The translations under genes were made by a program, and so were the position numbers. From Aureobasidium sp. EXF-3400 (lineage: Eukaryota > Ascomycota > Dothideomycetes > Dothideales > Saccotheciaceae), in assembly GCA_024195585.1 (NCBI GenBank), contig SWBL01000153.1, positions 49,334-113,333 of the forward strand: a DNA stretch of 64,000 bases, read 5' to 3'. A model generated the notes under the pieces. It saw only the letters and a program-made list of their open reading frames with translations, was not told the origin of the DNA and ran no database searches. Positions 21,930-32,234 of this stretch are shown piece after piece; position 1 is the first letter of the stretch, and each line of letters opens with the position of its first letter.

Positions 21930-24182
21930 TCAACCAGGAGAAAGCGGCACCCTAGCCCCAGCACCAACAAACCAATTCCCAAACACCAAATTCCACCCCC
22001 AAGCCATCACACCCCAAACCATCGCTCCCAAATGTCCAGGAACACTCTTGGTAACATAAACACCCTTACTCTCAGGAGCATACCCATTAGCATTTGCCCA
22101 ACTCCATTCCGCAGCTCTATTAGCCGTTGAAGCTCCTAGATACGATCCAGCGAAGACGCTGAGGAATAAACAGAGGATGAGTAGCCAGTTTGCGAGGAAA
22201 GTGGAGAGGAAGTCTTTGGCGAGGGGAGTAGCGGTGTTGGAGAGGAGAGTGAGGATGGGGATTTTGGCGTTGGGATTAGGTGAGGTGGGGGTATTGGGGG
22301 CGAGCATGGGTGCTGCTGAAGAGCGGCTGGTTAGGGATTTGTAGTGGGAGAGGGTTGCGGGGGACATGTCTTTTGTGGGGACACGGGGGCGTTTGATATT
22401 GAGGGTGTTGATTTTGGATGGTTTGCCAGCTTGGGAAGGTGTCTTCTCGGGTGAAATCTGGTCTTCGGTGATCTCGTTCGACAGAGGAGATTTGGCTGTG
22501 ACGGGTGACTTGCTCGAGATAGGAGATCTGGCGGCCGGGCTTGGTGGGAGGGGGATACTGGTTGGCGAGGTGACTATTGGGCTAGTCTGAGCTTCAGCAT
22601 TCGTGGTGTCGGGAGGCGTGTCCTTTTCAGATGGAGCAAATGGGCTTGTTTGGACTCCACTGCTCAAGACCTCAGCGAAAGACTTGCGAGGCGAGGTGGG
22701 CTTGATTGGAGAAGAAGCGACTGGGCTCGTCTGAATCCCACTGCTAATAATCTCAGAGAACGGCGTCGCAGAAGAAGCAACCGGGCTCGTCTGAACTCCA
22801 CTGATGACAGTCTCTGAGAAAGACACAGGAGCAGTAGTGTCTGAAGATGGAGCAACCGGGCTCGTCTCGACTCCACTGCTGATAACCTCAGGCAGAGGCC
22901 GTTGCTTCTCTACAGAGGCAGCAATAGGACTTGTCCCAACCCCACTGGAAAAGACCTCGCTGAGTGTTCCAGGGATAGCGGTCTTCGGCGAAGCAGCAAC
23001 AGGACTCGTCTGAACTCCACTGGAAAAGACTTCCTCGAGAGACTCAGGAACAGCAGTCTTGGGCGAAGCAGCAACAGGACTCGTGTTGACACCACTGCTG
23101 ACATCCGAGAACGTGAACTTCTGGATCAGAGCAGCGATAGGACTTGTTTGAACTCCACTGCTGATGACCTGGGACAAACTCTTCTTCGGTGATACGATAG
23201 GACTTGTCTGGGTTTCTGTACTCGTAGTCTCTGTCTTCTTGGGCGAAGCAATAGGAGTGGTCTGAGTGCCACTGCTAGTGTTCTGAGGAAGCGGCTTGAT
23301 GGAAGGATGAATAGCGATAGACTCGACCTCAGACAAGCCAAGTGTAGGCTTAAGCTTCCTTCCAAGTTTGGCAGAAACAACACTGCGGATACTGTTGGCA
23401 TCAGAGTTGTATCCTCCATCTTGAGAGTCGTAGTCTTCGTCATCGCTGAGGGCTTCGAATTCATCGGCGAGATTCATGCCACCGATGGAAGCACGCTTGT
23501 CTTTCTTGTCTTTGCGTATGGGTCCATCGGCTCGCATGGCAGTCCACTTTTCCATGAACTCGTACAACACATCGTCGAGCTCTTCAGCAGGTAGATCCTT
23601 TGTAACGGCGATATGGCGTGCTATGACATCAAGCCTTTCAAGCAGACCATCAATCTCTTGATCTCTGTTGAGCAGTTGTTGTCTCAGCTCAGCGATGTCA
23701 CCTTCCAAGCCCTTGACTTCGGTCGCTTTATCATCACGTTCGGTTCTGACGGTGGTGAGTTCGGCGCTGAAGTGGCGGACTTCTGCCTCTCTGTCTTCGA
23801 TGGTGCGTTCGAGATCAGGGAGATTTCTAAGCTCTCTCTCATTGGACTCAACGATCTTCTCAAAAGTCGAGGATTGGCGACGAAGTTTTACGACTTCCGA
23901 GTGTGTTGCATCGTGTTCTTTTTTGTTGATCTCGGCGTGTTCTTTGAGGTATACCAATTCAAGATCTTTGTGCTCGATGTCTTTTGCTTGCTTTTCGACT
24001 TGTTCTTCGAGCTTCGCGTTTGATTCTTCGTAGTAGGCGAAGTTTCCGTTGACTTCTTCAAGTTTGGCTTTGAGTTCTTTGATTTCTGCGATCAGAGGTG
24101 CTTGGTGGTCCACAAAGGCGGGCGATGAAGGCTCGCTGGTGTACATTGCGTTTGTGTGGTGTTTGGTGTTTGCTTCTGACAT
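21930..24182 (-). CDS. Coiled-coil, tail-anchored protein with SSGVQTSP repeats
   Basis: Single exon, 750 residues, start at 24182. Residues about 25-200 form a long coiled coil (for example EIKELKAKLEEV). An acidic linker follows (ALSDDEDYDSQDGG). Residues about 295-535 carry 11 copies of a motif close to SSGVQTSP(V/I)A, spaced about 15-40 residues, often preceded by SEV(I/F). A Ser/Pro-rich segment is next. Near the C-terminus one transmembrane helix (NWLLILCLFLSVFAGSYL) is followed by about 60 residues, so the bulk faces the cytosol or nucleoplasm. I do not recognise the family. The VQT core resembles dynein light chain LC8 (Dyn2) docking motifs, such as those of yeast Nup159, which would make this a multivalent LC8 scaffold. 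That is inference. Confidence 0.8.
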   Translation of the reverse strand: MSEANTKHHTNAMYTSEPSSPAFVDHQAPLIAEIKELKAKLEEVNGNFAYYEESNAKLEEQVEKQAKDIEHKDLELVYLKEHAEINKKEHDATHSEVVKLRRQSSTFEKIVESNERELRNLPDLERTIEDREAEVRHFSAELTTVRTERDDKATEVKGLEGDIAELRQQLLNRDQEIDGLLERLDVIARHIAVTKDLPAEELDDVLYEFMEKWTAMRADGPIRKDKKDKRASIGGMNLADEFEALSDDEDYDSQDGGYNSDANSIRSVVSAKLGRKLKPTLGLSEVESIAIHPSIKPLPQNTSSGTQTTPIASPKKTETTSTETQTSPIVSPKKSLSQVISSGVQTSPIAALIQKFTFSDVSSGVNTSPVAASPKTAVPESLEEVFSSGVQTSPVAASPKTAIPGTLSEVFSSGVGTSPIAASVEKQRPLPEVISSGVETSPVAPSSDTTAPVSFSETVISGVQTSPVASSATPFSEIISSGIQTSPVASSPIKPTSPRKSFAEVLSSGVQTSPFAPSEKDTPPDTTNAEAQTSPIVTSPTSIPLPPSPAARSPISSKSPVTAKSPLSNEITEDQISPEKTPSQAGKPSKINTLNIKRPRVPTKDMSPATLSHYKSLTSRSSAAPMLAPNTPTSPNPNAKIPILTLLSNTATPLAKDFLSTFLANWLLILCLFLSVFAGSYLGASTANRAAEWSWANANGYAPESKGVYVTKSVPGHLGAMVWGVMAWGWNLVFGNWFVGAGARVPLSPG
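22570..23290 (-). repeat. Array of 11 SSGVQTSP-type coding repeats
   Basis: Eleven imperfect copies inside the coiled-coil protein gene: SSGTQTTP, STETQTSP, SSGVQTSP, SSGVNTSP, SSGVQTSP, SSGVGTSP, SSGVETSP, ISGVQTSP, SSGIQTSP, SSGVQTSP and NAEAQTSP in protein order. The core is kept while the linkers vary in length and sequence, which points to selection on the motif itself. Confidence 0.9.
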
Positions 24183-24716
24183 GGCGGCGCGGAGAGAAAG
24201 TACTGGTTATCATGCTGAATGAGTTGATTGTTGCGTTGTGACAAAGAGCAGTAAGGGCCGCATTTGGAAGGGTTGACAATGAAAATTGAGTGAAGGTTGG
24301 AGTTGTTCGGATTACATTGATGGCCGGAAATGGAAATACGACCATGTTCATTCACTTTCGGATTTGTTTGTCTGTACGCTGTCAACACTTTCAAAAGCCA
24401 TTCTTTATCATGTTTCAGGTTCACATCGCTTTGTTGTGTTGGAGATTGTGGAAAATGTATCATTGTCTTCGAATAAGGTATCTCGTGGTCTGGACTGTGA
24501 AATATTGCAGGGGAGGAAATCGCGTACCGACGTGCAGTGGAGAGGACTCAAAACGCCACGCCACTTGACCAGACCAAAGAATGAAGGTGGCTAGTGATGC
24601 AAGGTGATCAGAGATTGCAAAAAGGAAAACAAATATTATAAAATGGTCAGAGATGCAAGAATAGAAAACGATAGAAAGCCAACTGCACACCTTTTCCACC
24701 ATTCGCAATGACCATC
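24183..24716. other. Intergenic
   Basis: Upstream region of the repeat-array gene and 3' region of the SPxK/AT-hook gene, both on the minus strand. No gene seen. Confidence 0.5.
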
Positions 24717-26239
24717 TTAGACTCTGGCACGCTTGGCAGGCGACCTGCTTCGACTGGGTGCGGCCCTTCTCTTTGCACCAGTAGCCTGTTTCTGTCCAAG
24801 TACTTGGAAAATCTGGTCGGCGTCCAAGACTTCTTCGTAGGAGATTTCAGGCAGTTTCCAAGGGTCAAAGGGAGCGACAGGCTGTTCGGGGTAGAGGTAC
24901 TTCTTCATGCCACCAAGGACTTTCTTGAGAGTATAGAAGGAGCCGCCTTGAAGAGCATCCTTTGCTTCTCTGCCTGCAAGAACGAGTCAGTTGGTGCTGT
25001 GATCAAGAGGAGAAGCTGTAACTTACCACGAGCCAGATCAGCTGTTATCTGTCTGCTCATAACCTGCTCCATGTGAGGAGTCTCGCCGTATGGGAAGCGG
25101 GCGGCCTCCTTGCGATGCCAGACCTCTGGGTGGGGCAGTTCGGGTCGCTTGGGAGGAGCAGCGACAGGAGCAGCCTTCTTTGGACTGGCTTTGGCAGCGG
25201 CGGCCTTTTCAGCACGGTTCTTGGCGATGATCTCCTTGTCTTGAGCTTGCATAACCTGGTTCTTGGGATCCAAGGGCTTGCCGAGAGTGGTGCCGTCCGG
25301 GTACAGGCGCCACTGGTCATCCTTGTTGGGCTTGATAGGCTTGTACATGGATGCGCTGTCGGGGAACTGGTCGCGGGTGAACCACTGTTCGGCACCTTCG
25401 CGAATGCGATTCTCATGGATCCAGATCATGTAGCGGACTCTGCCGCAGAGGTTCTCGGGATCTTCCTCGTAGTCAGGGATGATACCGTGCATGTGGGGGT
25501 GGTTTATGTCAAGCCATCTCTTCAGTCTCTCCAGCTTCTCCTCAAAGTCTGCGAGGGTTTCAACACCCTCGTCCGACAGAAAGTTGATGGCTTGACGCAT
25601 CGTTTGCCTGGCATCGACAGGGGCGACCACCTTTTGACCGTAGCGGTTTCGAACAGCGGGCTTGTTTGTGACGGTCATGGGTGGGGGCTGTGGAGGGAAG
25701 GGATCCATCTTGTCCTCGGGAGGTGGAGAGTCTGCGATCAGACGCTTGGCTGGTGACACGGTGCGGTTACGACGAGGGTTGAGCTTTCGCTTCTCGGTGG
25801 CAGCTGCTTTCTCGACACTGGCTGGCTTCTCGGCGGCAGGGCGGCCTCGGGATCGTACTGGGGATTGCGAGGGTTTGGTAGGAGATTGCGAGGATTTGGC
25901 TGGGGAGCGCGAAGTTTTGGCAGGGGAGCGCAAGGGTTTGGCAGGAGAAGTGGGCAAGGGTGGAGCTTCTGACTGAGGACGAGCTCGTGGCTGTCTGGAG
26001 CTGGAGCGTGTGGCGCGTACGTTGGGGACGGGCTCTGCACTGTGAGGCTTCTTGGGCGAGGTTGCGGGTTTGGAGGTGCCCAACTTGGTACTGGGTCCGT
26101 GTTTGGCGGCCCAGATCTCGTTCTTGCTCTTCCTAGGCGATGTCTTTGGTTTCATGGTTGAAGGCGTTTCGACTTCGGTGTCTGTTCCCGAAATGTAGTC
26201 GCCGAGACCTGCAAAGGATGATTTCTTGGGCGGTGCCAT
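24717..26239 (-). CDS. SPxK-repeat/AT-hook protein, probably chromatin-associated
   Basis: Exons complement(24717..24973, 25027..26239), intron 24974-25026 (53 bp); the join reads through in frame. The start MAPPKKSSFAGLGDYISG at 26239 was preferred over the longer open frame upstream because it begins cleanly and conserved-looking sequence starts there. Residues about 20-165 are disordered and basic, with at least six SPAK, SPTK and SPVR units and an AT-hook-like SRGRPAA; SPKK-type motifs bind the DNA minor groove. The second half is a globular region rich in Trp and His (DEGVETLADFEEKLERLKRW and a segment with WIHENRIREG), followed by a Lys/Ala-rich linker and a conserved-looking C-terminal segment ending in SRSRSPAKRARV. 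The family is not recognised. A nuclear location is inferred. Confidence 0.75.
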
Positions 26240-26979
26240 GATTGATGAACTTCTAGCTGGAGCTGAGTGTGAGTGAGAGTCAGCTTGAACAGAGCACGAG
26301 ACGAGACAGTGCCAACGCGTGTGCAACCGTCTTGGAGATGATCGAAGGAAGGAGAAGGTACGGCTGTTGACTCTTGAGCGAAAACAATGACCTGCTTGGA
26401 CATGGCGCGAAATGAGGCTGCATTCCTTGTTCGAGTATGCGTGCCTCTGCTGCATTCCGCACGGGACAACACCAAACAACTGCCATGAGACTGGAGGTGC
26501 AGATACAGGTGCCACTTGACCCAGACTATCTCAGTCTGGAGACAATACTGCTCCAGCAATGGCAGCTGCCATGTCTGTCTCGTTGGCCGCTCCTGCCTCT
26601 ACGAAGTCGACCGGACTGCTCATCTGAGCACCTACCTCTTGCATAGTCAAAAGACTCTCCCACCTTGGTTTCAGCACAATTTTCGCATTATGATAGATTG
26701 ATGCAGGCATGTTCGCATGTATCAGGGCAGAAAGTCGCTCGTCGCGGTTGGTGTGCGACTCCTAAGAATGACGGTGCGCACAGCGAGCTTCGTCGACCAA
26801 ACGACGCTGCCTCTTGCTCTTGGCGTTCTGCCGGACCGAGCTCCGCCTTTTCTCTCATCGCGCGGCTGACTCAGCTCACTCTACTGAAGTTCATGGGTGC
26901 ACAATACTTTCTAAGGACCGGTCGGAGATGATTTTCCTAAACAATTATATTTTCTCCCATCTCGTACATAGCATTCCAA
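26240..26979. other. Intergenic
   Basis: 5' region of the SPxK/AT-hook gene and 3' side of the Ser/Thr-rich secreted protein gene (both minus strand). The frame of the AT-hook gene stays open upstream to about 26515, without an obvious coding signature. No separate gene seen. Confidence 0.45.
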
Positions 26980-27952
26980 TCACCAGTCCCTGCCACAAAT
27001 CGAATCGATCTCTTTTTCTGTGTTCGTGATGATATGGAACCCACACAGATCCTCCATCCAACCAGAAAAACAGTTGATGTACTGGGCTTCGTTGGCGGCA
27101 ATCCTTGCCCTGTTACCTTCTGGGTCCATGCCTTTGTAGCAAACATTGTCGAAGACTTTTGTCATGAAGAAGTCGTGAAGTCTTGATTTCGACCAGGCGC
27201 AGAATTGTGCGCTGTTGATGGATGGGTCGTGGAAGCGAGCGAAGGGACCTCTCTGTATGACTGCATTAGTAGATGATATCACAACCGACGTATCATCTCC
27301 TCTCTCCGTATGCAGGACTAGGACTATGTGCTATCAAAAGGCACGATGATCTCAAGATCTGGGATGTCATCCAAAGAGAGCCTGTAAAATATGCTATCTC
27401 CTTGGATGCTATCCTGTTTCTCGAAAGCATTGTGCATTTCCATAGCTGTCCGCGTGACACATCTTTGCAAGGGGGAGGTGAGAGACTTACAAACAATGGA
27501 TCCAGACAAGTAGTGTCAACTTTGCTGTCGATATACGGATAGGCACCCGACGGGTAGCTGCAACAAGTCGGCTTTGGCTTTGCGGGAGCGACAGTCACAT
27601 GCACTGGAGGTTCTGTTACACTTATGTGGACTGGAGGAGGTGTTGATTCGATCAACTCGACGGTAGAGGTCGTGACCAAGCTTTCAGTAAAGGCTGTTGT
27701 GGGAACACTGGAGTAGGTACTGATTTTGGTGTGTCTCTCAGAGCTGCCGGTCGTCTTGGTGGATGCATCAGTCTCGAGGACGGAATGGCGTGAGAGGGTG
27801 GTTCTCGTCGAGGTTCGGAAGCTGGTCTCGATGTCGGTTGACAACTCAGTAGAGCTGACAGTACTGGTAGTTGCAGCGTTTTGGTTATCTAGGGCTTGAA
27901 CAAAGCATCCCGAGCTGACCAAGGACATCAATAGAAGGGCCTGTGGTAGCAT
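26980..27952 (-). CDS. Secreted Ser/Thr-rich protein with cysteine-containing C-terminus
   Basis: Best model complement(26980..27252, 27491..27952), 244 residues. The signal peptide is MLPQALLLMSLVSSGCFVQA, then about 90 residues rich in Ser and Thr (probably O-glycosylated), Pro/Val repeats (PPVHISVTEPPVHVTV), and a segment CCSYPSGAYPYIDSKVDTTCLDP. The proposed 238-bp intron has a strong donor (GTAAGT) and acceptor (CATACAG), both in phase 0. Exon 2 adds five cysteines and a conserved-looking block (NAVFDNVC-like FDNVCYKGMD, NCFSGWMEDLCGF). The intron is long for this genome and holds a 60-codon open segment, so an alternative exon is possible. Function unknown. Confidence 0.6.
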
Positions 27953-28414
27953 TTTTGGGTAAGGAATCTTCGAATAAGAAGTCTGTGAGACTTCAGAGCA
28001 AAGCAGGGGTTTACAAAGATTTTTATAACCTTGAGATCCTCAAACTTGCGCAAACTACGCCGTCAGTCGATCATGCCCCTCTCAACTATTGGACCGCAAC
28101 GTGAAAGGTAGCCTTTGGCAGCGAAAATGTCAAAGATTTCTCGAACCTGACAACTTCTGAAGATGCACCAGAAAGCGAATCAAACACGCCCTCAGTGACT
28201 CAGAATGATGTAACGTCTTCCTGCCACTTCGCAAACACGATGCCGTGGTGTTTGAGCTCCTGTTTGTGTCTTGGCGCAAGGAGAGAGCTTGGGTCGGTCG
28301 TTTGCTCTTTCGATCCAGAATTTAGGTTGCACTTTCCCGCAACTCTACCAACCTCATCTCTTCCTCATCTTCATCCACTCACACCAAGCATTCTCCTCGA
28401 TCAGTTCCATCATC
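27953..28414. other. Divergent intergenic region
   Basis: About 460 bp between two divergent genes, presumably with both promoters; the plus-strand side (28330-28400) is pyrimidine-rich. Nothing else seen. Confidence 0.5.
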
Positions 28415-28618
28415 ATGCCGGCTCAAAACAGTGACTCCGCCGATGCTCCACCACTTACCAAACTGGAAAAAGACTACCTTGCAAAGCACTGGGGCGGTGA
28501 ATACAAGTTCCTCATGATGTACGAACTTTCCATCTACAAGGAAGAGGACCGCGAAGAAGGAAGACGCATTCTCAGAGCCTTCATGTCTGACACCGAAGAC
28601 GAGACCTCCGATCAATGA
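28415..28618 (+). CDS. Small acidic protein, 67 residues
   Basis: Open frame from ATG 28415 to TGA 28616. The sequence is strongly protein-like, with a charged helical part (KLEKDYLAKHWGGEYKFLMM, then YELSIYKEEDREEGRRILRAF) and an acidic end (SDTEDETSDQ). It is well placed behind a pyrimidine-rich leader. No family recognised. The frame of the following segment (28637-28896) is the same, and only two TGA codons (28616 and 28634) separate them. This could be the first half of a longer, broken gene rather than an independent small protein. Confidence 0.6.
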   Translation: MPAQNSDSADAPPLTKLEKDYLAKHWGGEYKFLMMYELSIYKEEDREEGRRILRAFMSDTEDETSDQ

Positions 28619-28636
28619 TGGTCGACGCTCCCTTGA

Positions 28637-28896
28637 AAGCAACGAGCAGCACCATACCTCCATCTCACCGATCATCAGTTCAGTTCCAACCAACTCGACT
28701 TTCTCAAACGCATCATGGCACGTTCTGGAAGACTCATATCTTATACAACCTCAGATACTGGTGCTACGATGGTTCTGGCGAAGCAGTAAGTATTGTCGAG
28801 CCTCTCATAGAAGATCGGAACTGAGACAAAAGCATTAGAATCCGTTGCCAGGCGTGCGGAAAGCTGGACTCATATGTTTATCACGAACAGAATTAA
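28637..28896 (+). other. Coding-like exon pair with a CxxC, start not identified
   Basis: The frame continues from 28637 as KQRAAPYLHLTDHQFSSNQL, then DFLKRIMARSGRLISYTTSD, to a donor at 28786. A 53-bp GT-AG intron (28786-28838) leads to IRCQACGKLDSYVYHEQN and a TAA at 28894. The in-phase splice and CQAC pair make it look like real coding sequence. There is no good ATG at its head; an internal ATG (MARSGRL) would give a 42-residue product. It is in the same frame as the 67-residue protein upstream, so it may be the separated 3' half of that gene. Confidence 0.45.
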
Positions 28897-29492
28897 TGGT
28901 GGTGGAGGCGAATGGAGATAAAGGGAGAAACGGCGAGAAGAGTAGGGTCTTTGTCTGTTGAGTCACGATCAAGCAAAGTGAGGTTTATGGAGGATATGAA
29001 GCATCATGGTTATCCGACTTTCTTTTGTTGGGCATCGGGCCAAAGGCACTTATGTATTTCAGTCATTGGAGTGAGAAGGGACAAGAAGCGACAGACTCAT
29101 GAAATCACGATTACGGCATCTCAACCTTTCTTCGAAGCAATCAATCCCGAACAATTTGCACCGCTGTTTGTCGCAATATCCAGGACCCATGATTGCTGAG
29201 ACTCGAACCAAACAAACAATCTCGCGTCGTCATGAAAGATCCGGGGCACCGAAAGTGATCAAAGCCTCTTTCTTTCCAACATCGCTGCAACCCTCGATTC
29301 ATTATAATGCGCGTTGGGAAAGTCGCTCCTATCTTCAGGAGGTGTCTATCACGACACACAAATCCAGTCGGACAATGAAGCTGTATCCGGCCTCATTGTT
29401 GCTCGAGACGTTGTCTGTCTCTCTCATCCTTGATACGTCCTCGTCAACAGGAGCGAAACATGTCAACGGATCGTTTATCGCACATTTAAGTC
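28897..29492. other. Intergenic with weak open frames
   Basis: A 96-codon plus-strand frame at 28912-29199 (METARR-like start, FMEDMKHHGYPTFFCW) has protein-like stretches but no recognisable motif or splice partner. I do not call a gene here. Confidence 0.35.
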
Positions 29493-30012
29493 ATGCGAGG
29501 GCGCGTCGCCAATCTACCAGCCACGTCTTCTGAGCTCGAGAATACATCTGACCCGACTGATAGAATCAAGCGCGCTACTAGAGCCGACGGCCACCGTATC
29601 TGGGGGTTCGTCGTACTCTGCACCTACGACAGCGAAGAGAATTGGCAAGTTTGCATGCAGCGTATCCATCGAAATCTGGCTCAAAGCATGATTACCTCGA
29701 CCGGACAGGATATGTCGAACAAGCACTGTTTCAAGCTTATGGTTATGGAAGCCAAGGACAACTATGACGGAGCATGTAGTCCGACCATCCGCCAGCGTTT
29801 CCGTAAGTGGTTCTAATGACTGGAACATCACTTCCGCCAGACCGCACTGTGTGAGATTTTATGGTATCGCTATTTGCGGATTGGATGGCGCACTGGTTAT
29901 CTTGAGGCAGAGTATGTAAGCAAAAGGAGGTGGACACAGATTGATAATATTTTCTGATTCTACACAGGTTTCACAAGACGTTCTTGAGTTTATCGCACAC
30001 AACGAGATCTAG
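29493..30012 (+). pseudogene. Frame-broken gene of a fungal protein family
   Basis: From ATG 29493 the frame reads GHRIWGFVVLCTYDSEENW and continues ...RIHRNLAQS... and RQRFRKWF, ending in TAA at 29814. In the +1 frame the sequence goes on with NDWNITSARPHCVRFYGIAI and CGLDGALVILRQS, then a GTAAGC donor at 29916 and a CACAG acceptor at 29967. The order (WGFV.YRCTY..., DGA...REHFKQW, ...RYxxxIxxD) matches a family of about 200-residue uncharacterised fungal proteins I have seen in other filamentous ascomycetes. The simplest reading is one gene with a frameshift near 29810. A missed small intron is the alternative, but no GT-AG pair restores the frame. Confidence 0.5.
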
Positions 30013-30050
30013 CATCCCTAGCACATTACCGTCTTCATCTACATTCCGGA

Positions 30051-31685
30051 TCATTTTGTGTGAAGGACAAGATCCTGCCAACCACCCTTCAACGAGACCT
30101 TCTTACTGTAATGGTCTTCAATGAACGGAATCACAGTGTCCATCGGAAACTTACCATACAGTCCCATATCGAATTTATGCTTGACCTTGTCTCTAACATT
30201 CTCCGCCATCTTGTGGTAGAGGTTATTGCGCAACACAGCTCTGGGAACAAGAGTCGATTTCAAAGGATCGCTGTGAAGTTTCTCTGCTTCCCACTCGGCA
30301 AAGATGCATGAGATATGTGCTTGATCGAGTGTGGGCTCCGGGTTTTTGATCGGGGTCATCACTCTCTCATAGTGAGCGTAGGTATCATTGTTTTCGCCAT
30401 CAAGGTGTTCAAGGATAGAGAGAATGGTGTATTGATTGTGAGGTTTCGTCCATCGTCTTCTGGTCCAGTTGTGGACGGCACGAAGGTTGAAGAGGTAGCA
30501 GTATTCGGTAAGCACGCCACACAGATCCATCCAAGCTATTTGTTCGTTAGAGTCGAGAGTGCCGGCGTGCGAGCGGAATGCTACAGTTGGCTTTTTCATG
30601 CAGTACTTTCTGACGTATTCGGGATTGTATGCGATCAGTTTGTCGTCCCAGACGCGCGAAACATCTAGTACTGTATTTTTGTGAGTTATTAGTTCGTTGT
30701 CGAGAAATTTCTGCAGCTGGACTCTGCTGAGGTCTCCTTTGAGGTAGATGCGAAGGAAATTTCTGATATCATAGCCAGATCCGATGCCTTGAAGTTTGAG
30801 GTAAGACATATTGACGCTAGACATTGGTTTGCATCCCTCTCCGGCCTCTTGTTGGATTTCAGTGAAGTCATCAGAGATGTATTTGTAGCCGAGTTTGGGT
30901 CTGCTAGCCACCGGGGCCGGCTCGCCTCTCACACCACCACCAATTCTTGTTGTCGTGTTGATAGCATCGAACTGTCTCTCAAAGGCAGTGAAGATGGCCA
31001 GCAAACTTCTGGCAACATCCATATGAACACCATGATCAACGTTTCCGACATGAACCTTGAAGTCTGTAAACTCGTTAGTCAATACTCGGTAGTTTGGCTT
31101 CTTACTCAGGGTCTTCAATGCTTGATCTACTGCTTTCACCTCAACGGCCCAGTGGTGTTGAGCACGACGTTCATGGTGATTGTGATAGATATAGTTTCCA
31201 TCAATCGGACTAGCGAACTTGTCTCCAGGACAAGCCGTTCGATTGTGGAATTTGAAAACTCGGCTGATGATCTGAATACCAACGACGTAGTATCTTCCGG
31301 TCAGACTTTCGAATTCTTCGTCGTGGAGATGTGCGTTTGGGTCGATATCGACTTTCCAGTATTGGTTTTGTTTTTTATCGTCTTCGTGTGGGTCTTGCAT
31401 CGATACAGGGAGTTTGTACTCGTGAGTTCCTTTGCAGTCTGCGCAATCATTACCAGTGAAAGTATTGCTTGCAAGGGCATTACGAACGATATTCTTTGCT
31501 GTTCCTTCGATGTCAGAGTTGGCGATGTGGTAGCGTGGGTAAACCAAGATGAAGCCAATCTTGCAACCGAGAGTCAATGTCTTGAGTTCTCTCGGAGGAG
31601 ATTCTAAGGGCTTTTCGGTCTTTGCTGCTTCGTTTGAAGCTTGGGTGGAAGTTTGAGTACGGTGGAATCTGGGATTTGGAGTCAT
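30051..31685 (-). CDS. Amidoligase-like (Amidoligase_2) protein with altered key sites
   Basis: Single exon, 544 residues, start MTPNPRFHRTQ at 31685. The order of segments fits the fungal Amidoligase_2 family (ATP-dependent carboxylate-amine ligase fold). GCKIGFILVYPRYHI stands where the family has G(V/I)E(I/L)EF. DPNAHLHDEEFESLTGRYYVVG is at the position of the acidic VELVSPV strand. DFKVHVGNVDHGVHMDVARS is at the position of GLHVHVG. Then comes FERQFDAINTTTR, as in the FExQLDxLHPxHR block. Two Glu positions and the first His of HVH thus appear replaced, suggesting reduced or lost ligase activity. Family assignment is by motif memory. The gene is divergent from the kinase with a 549-bp shared upstream region. 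Confidence 0.6.
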   Translation of the reverse strand: MTPNPRFHRTQTSTQASNEAAKTEKPLESPPRELKTLTLGCKIGFILVYPRYHIANSDIEGTAKNIVRNALASNTFTGNDCADCKGTHEYKLPVSMQDPHEDDKKQNQYWKVDIDPNAHLHDEEFESLTGRYYVVGIQIISRVFKFHNRTACPGDKFASPIDGNYIYHNHHERRAQHHWAVEVKAVDQALKTLSKKPNYRVLTNEFTDFKVHVGNVDHGVHMDVARSLLAIFTAFERQFDAINTTTRIGGGVRGEPAPVASRPKLGYKYISDDFTEIQQEAGEGCKPMSSVNMSYLKLQGIGSGYDIRNFLRIYLKGDLSRVQLQKFLDNELITHKNTVLDVSRVWDDKLIAYNPEYVRKYCMKKPTVAFRSHAGTLDSNEQIAWMDLCGVLTEYCYLFNLRAVHNWTRRRWTKPHNQYTILSILEHLDGENNDTYAHYERVMTPIKNPEPTLDQAHISCIFAEWEAEKLHSDPLKSTLVPRAVLRNNLYHKMAENVRDKVKHKFDMGLYGKFPMDTVIPFIEDHYSKKVSLKGGWQDLVLHTK

Positions 31686-32234
31686 TTTTGAGCGTTCTGA
31701 TTTGTGGTATAATTCTAAAAGGAAGGAAGGAGGAAGGGTTCTTCCCTCCGAGGGGTGATTATAACATAGCACCACATGTGTCGCAATGTAAAAGTACAAA
31801 GGATACAAAGAAAGTCCGTCAATGTGATGAAATTGATAGAGAGAAAGGTCACATTTCGCCACCGAAAGCCAGACAATATCATTCATGTTAGCTTCAGAAC
31901 GACCTCTGCTCAATAATCGTCTTTCAGGCTTTGTTATCTGCCCTTTCATGGCTCTGTATATCCGCACAAATGCCTTTGTTCAGGAAGACAGGTCTTTGTC
32001 GCCCATGTAAAGGACAAAGATCAACCAACAACCAGACAAGGGGCGCTTTGTTCTCTTGTTCCAACCACAATGGTCCAAAAAGTCTGGCGAATCCATACTT
32101 AATCTACGACTTGTCTCTTTCTCTGTCGATTTCTCGCCTCAGAACAGAAACAAAACTTACTAACCCTACAAAAGAAACAGAGGACCAGCAGCCTCCCAAC
32201 CCATTCCAAAAACACCCACCACAAGACCACCAAC
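31686..32234. promoter_or_regulatory. Shared upstream region of the amidoligase-like and kinase genes
   Basis: 549 bp between two divergent starts. Contains a polypyrimidine stretch on the kinase side (32100-32150, CTTTCTCTG) and an AAGGAAGGAGGAAGG purine tract on the other side (31720-31740). Position suggests a bidirectional promoter. No element was identified precisely. Confidence 0.4.
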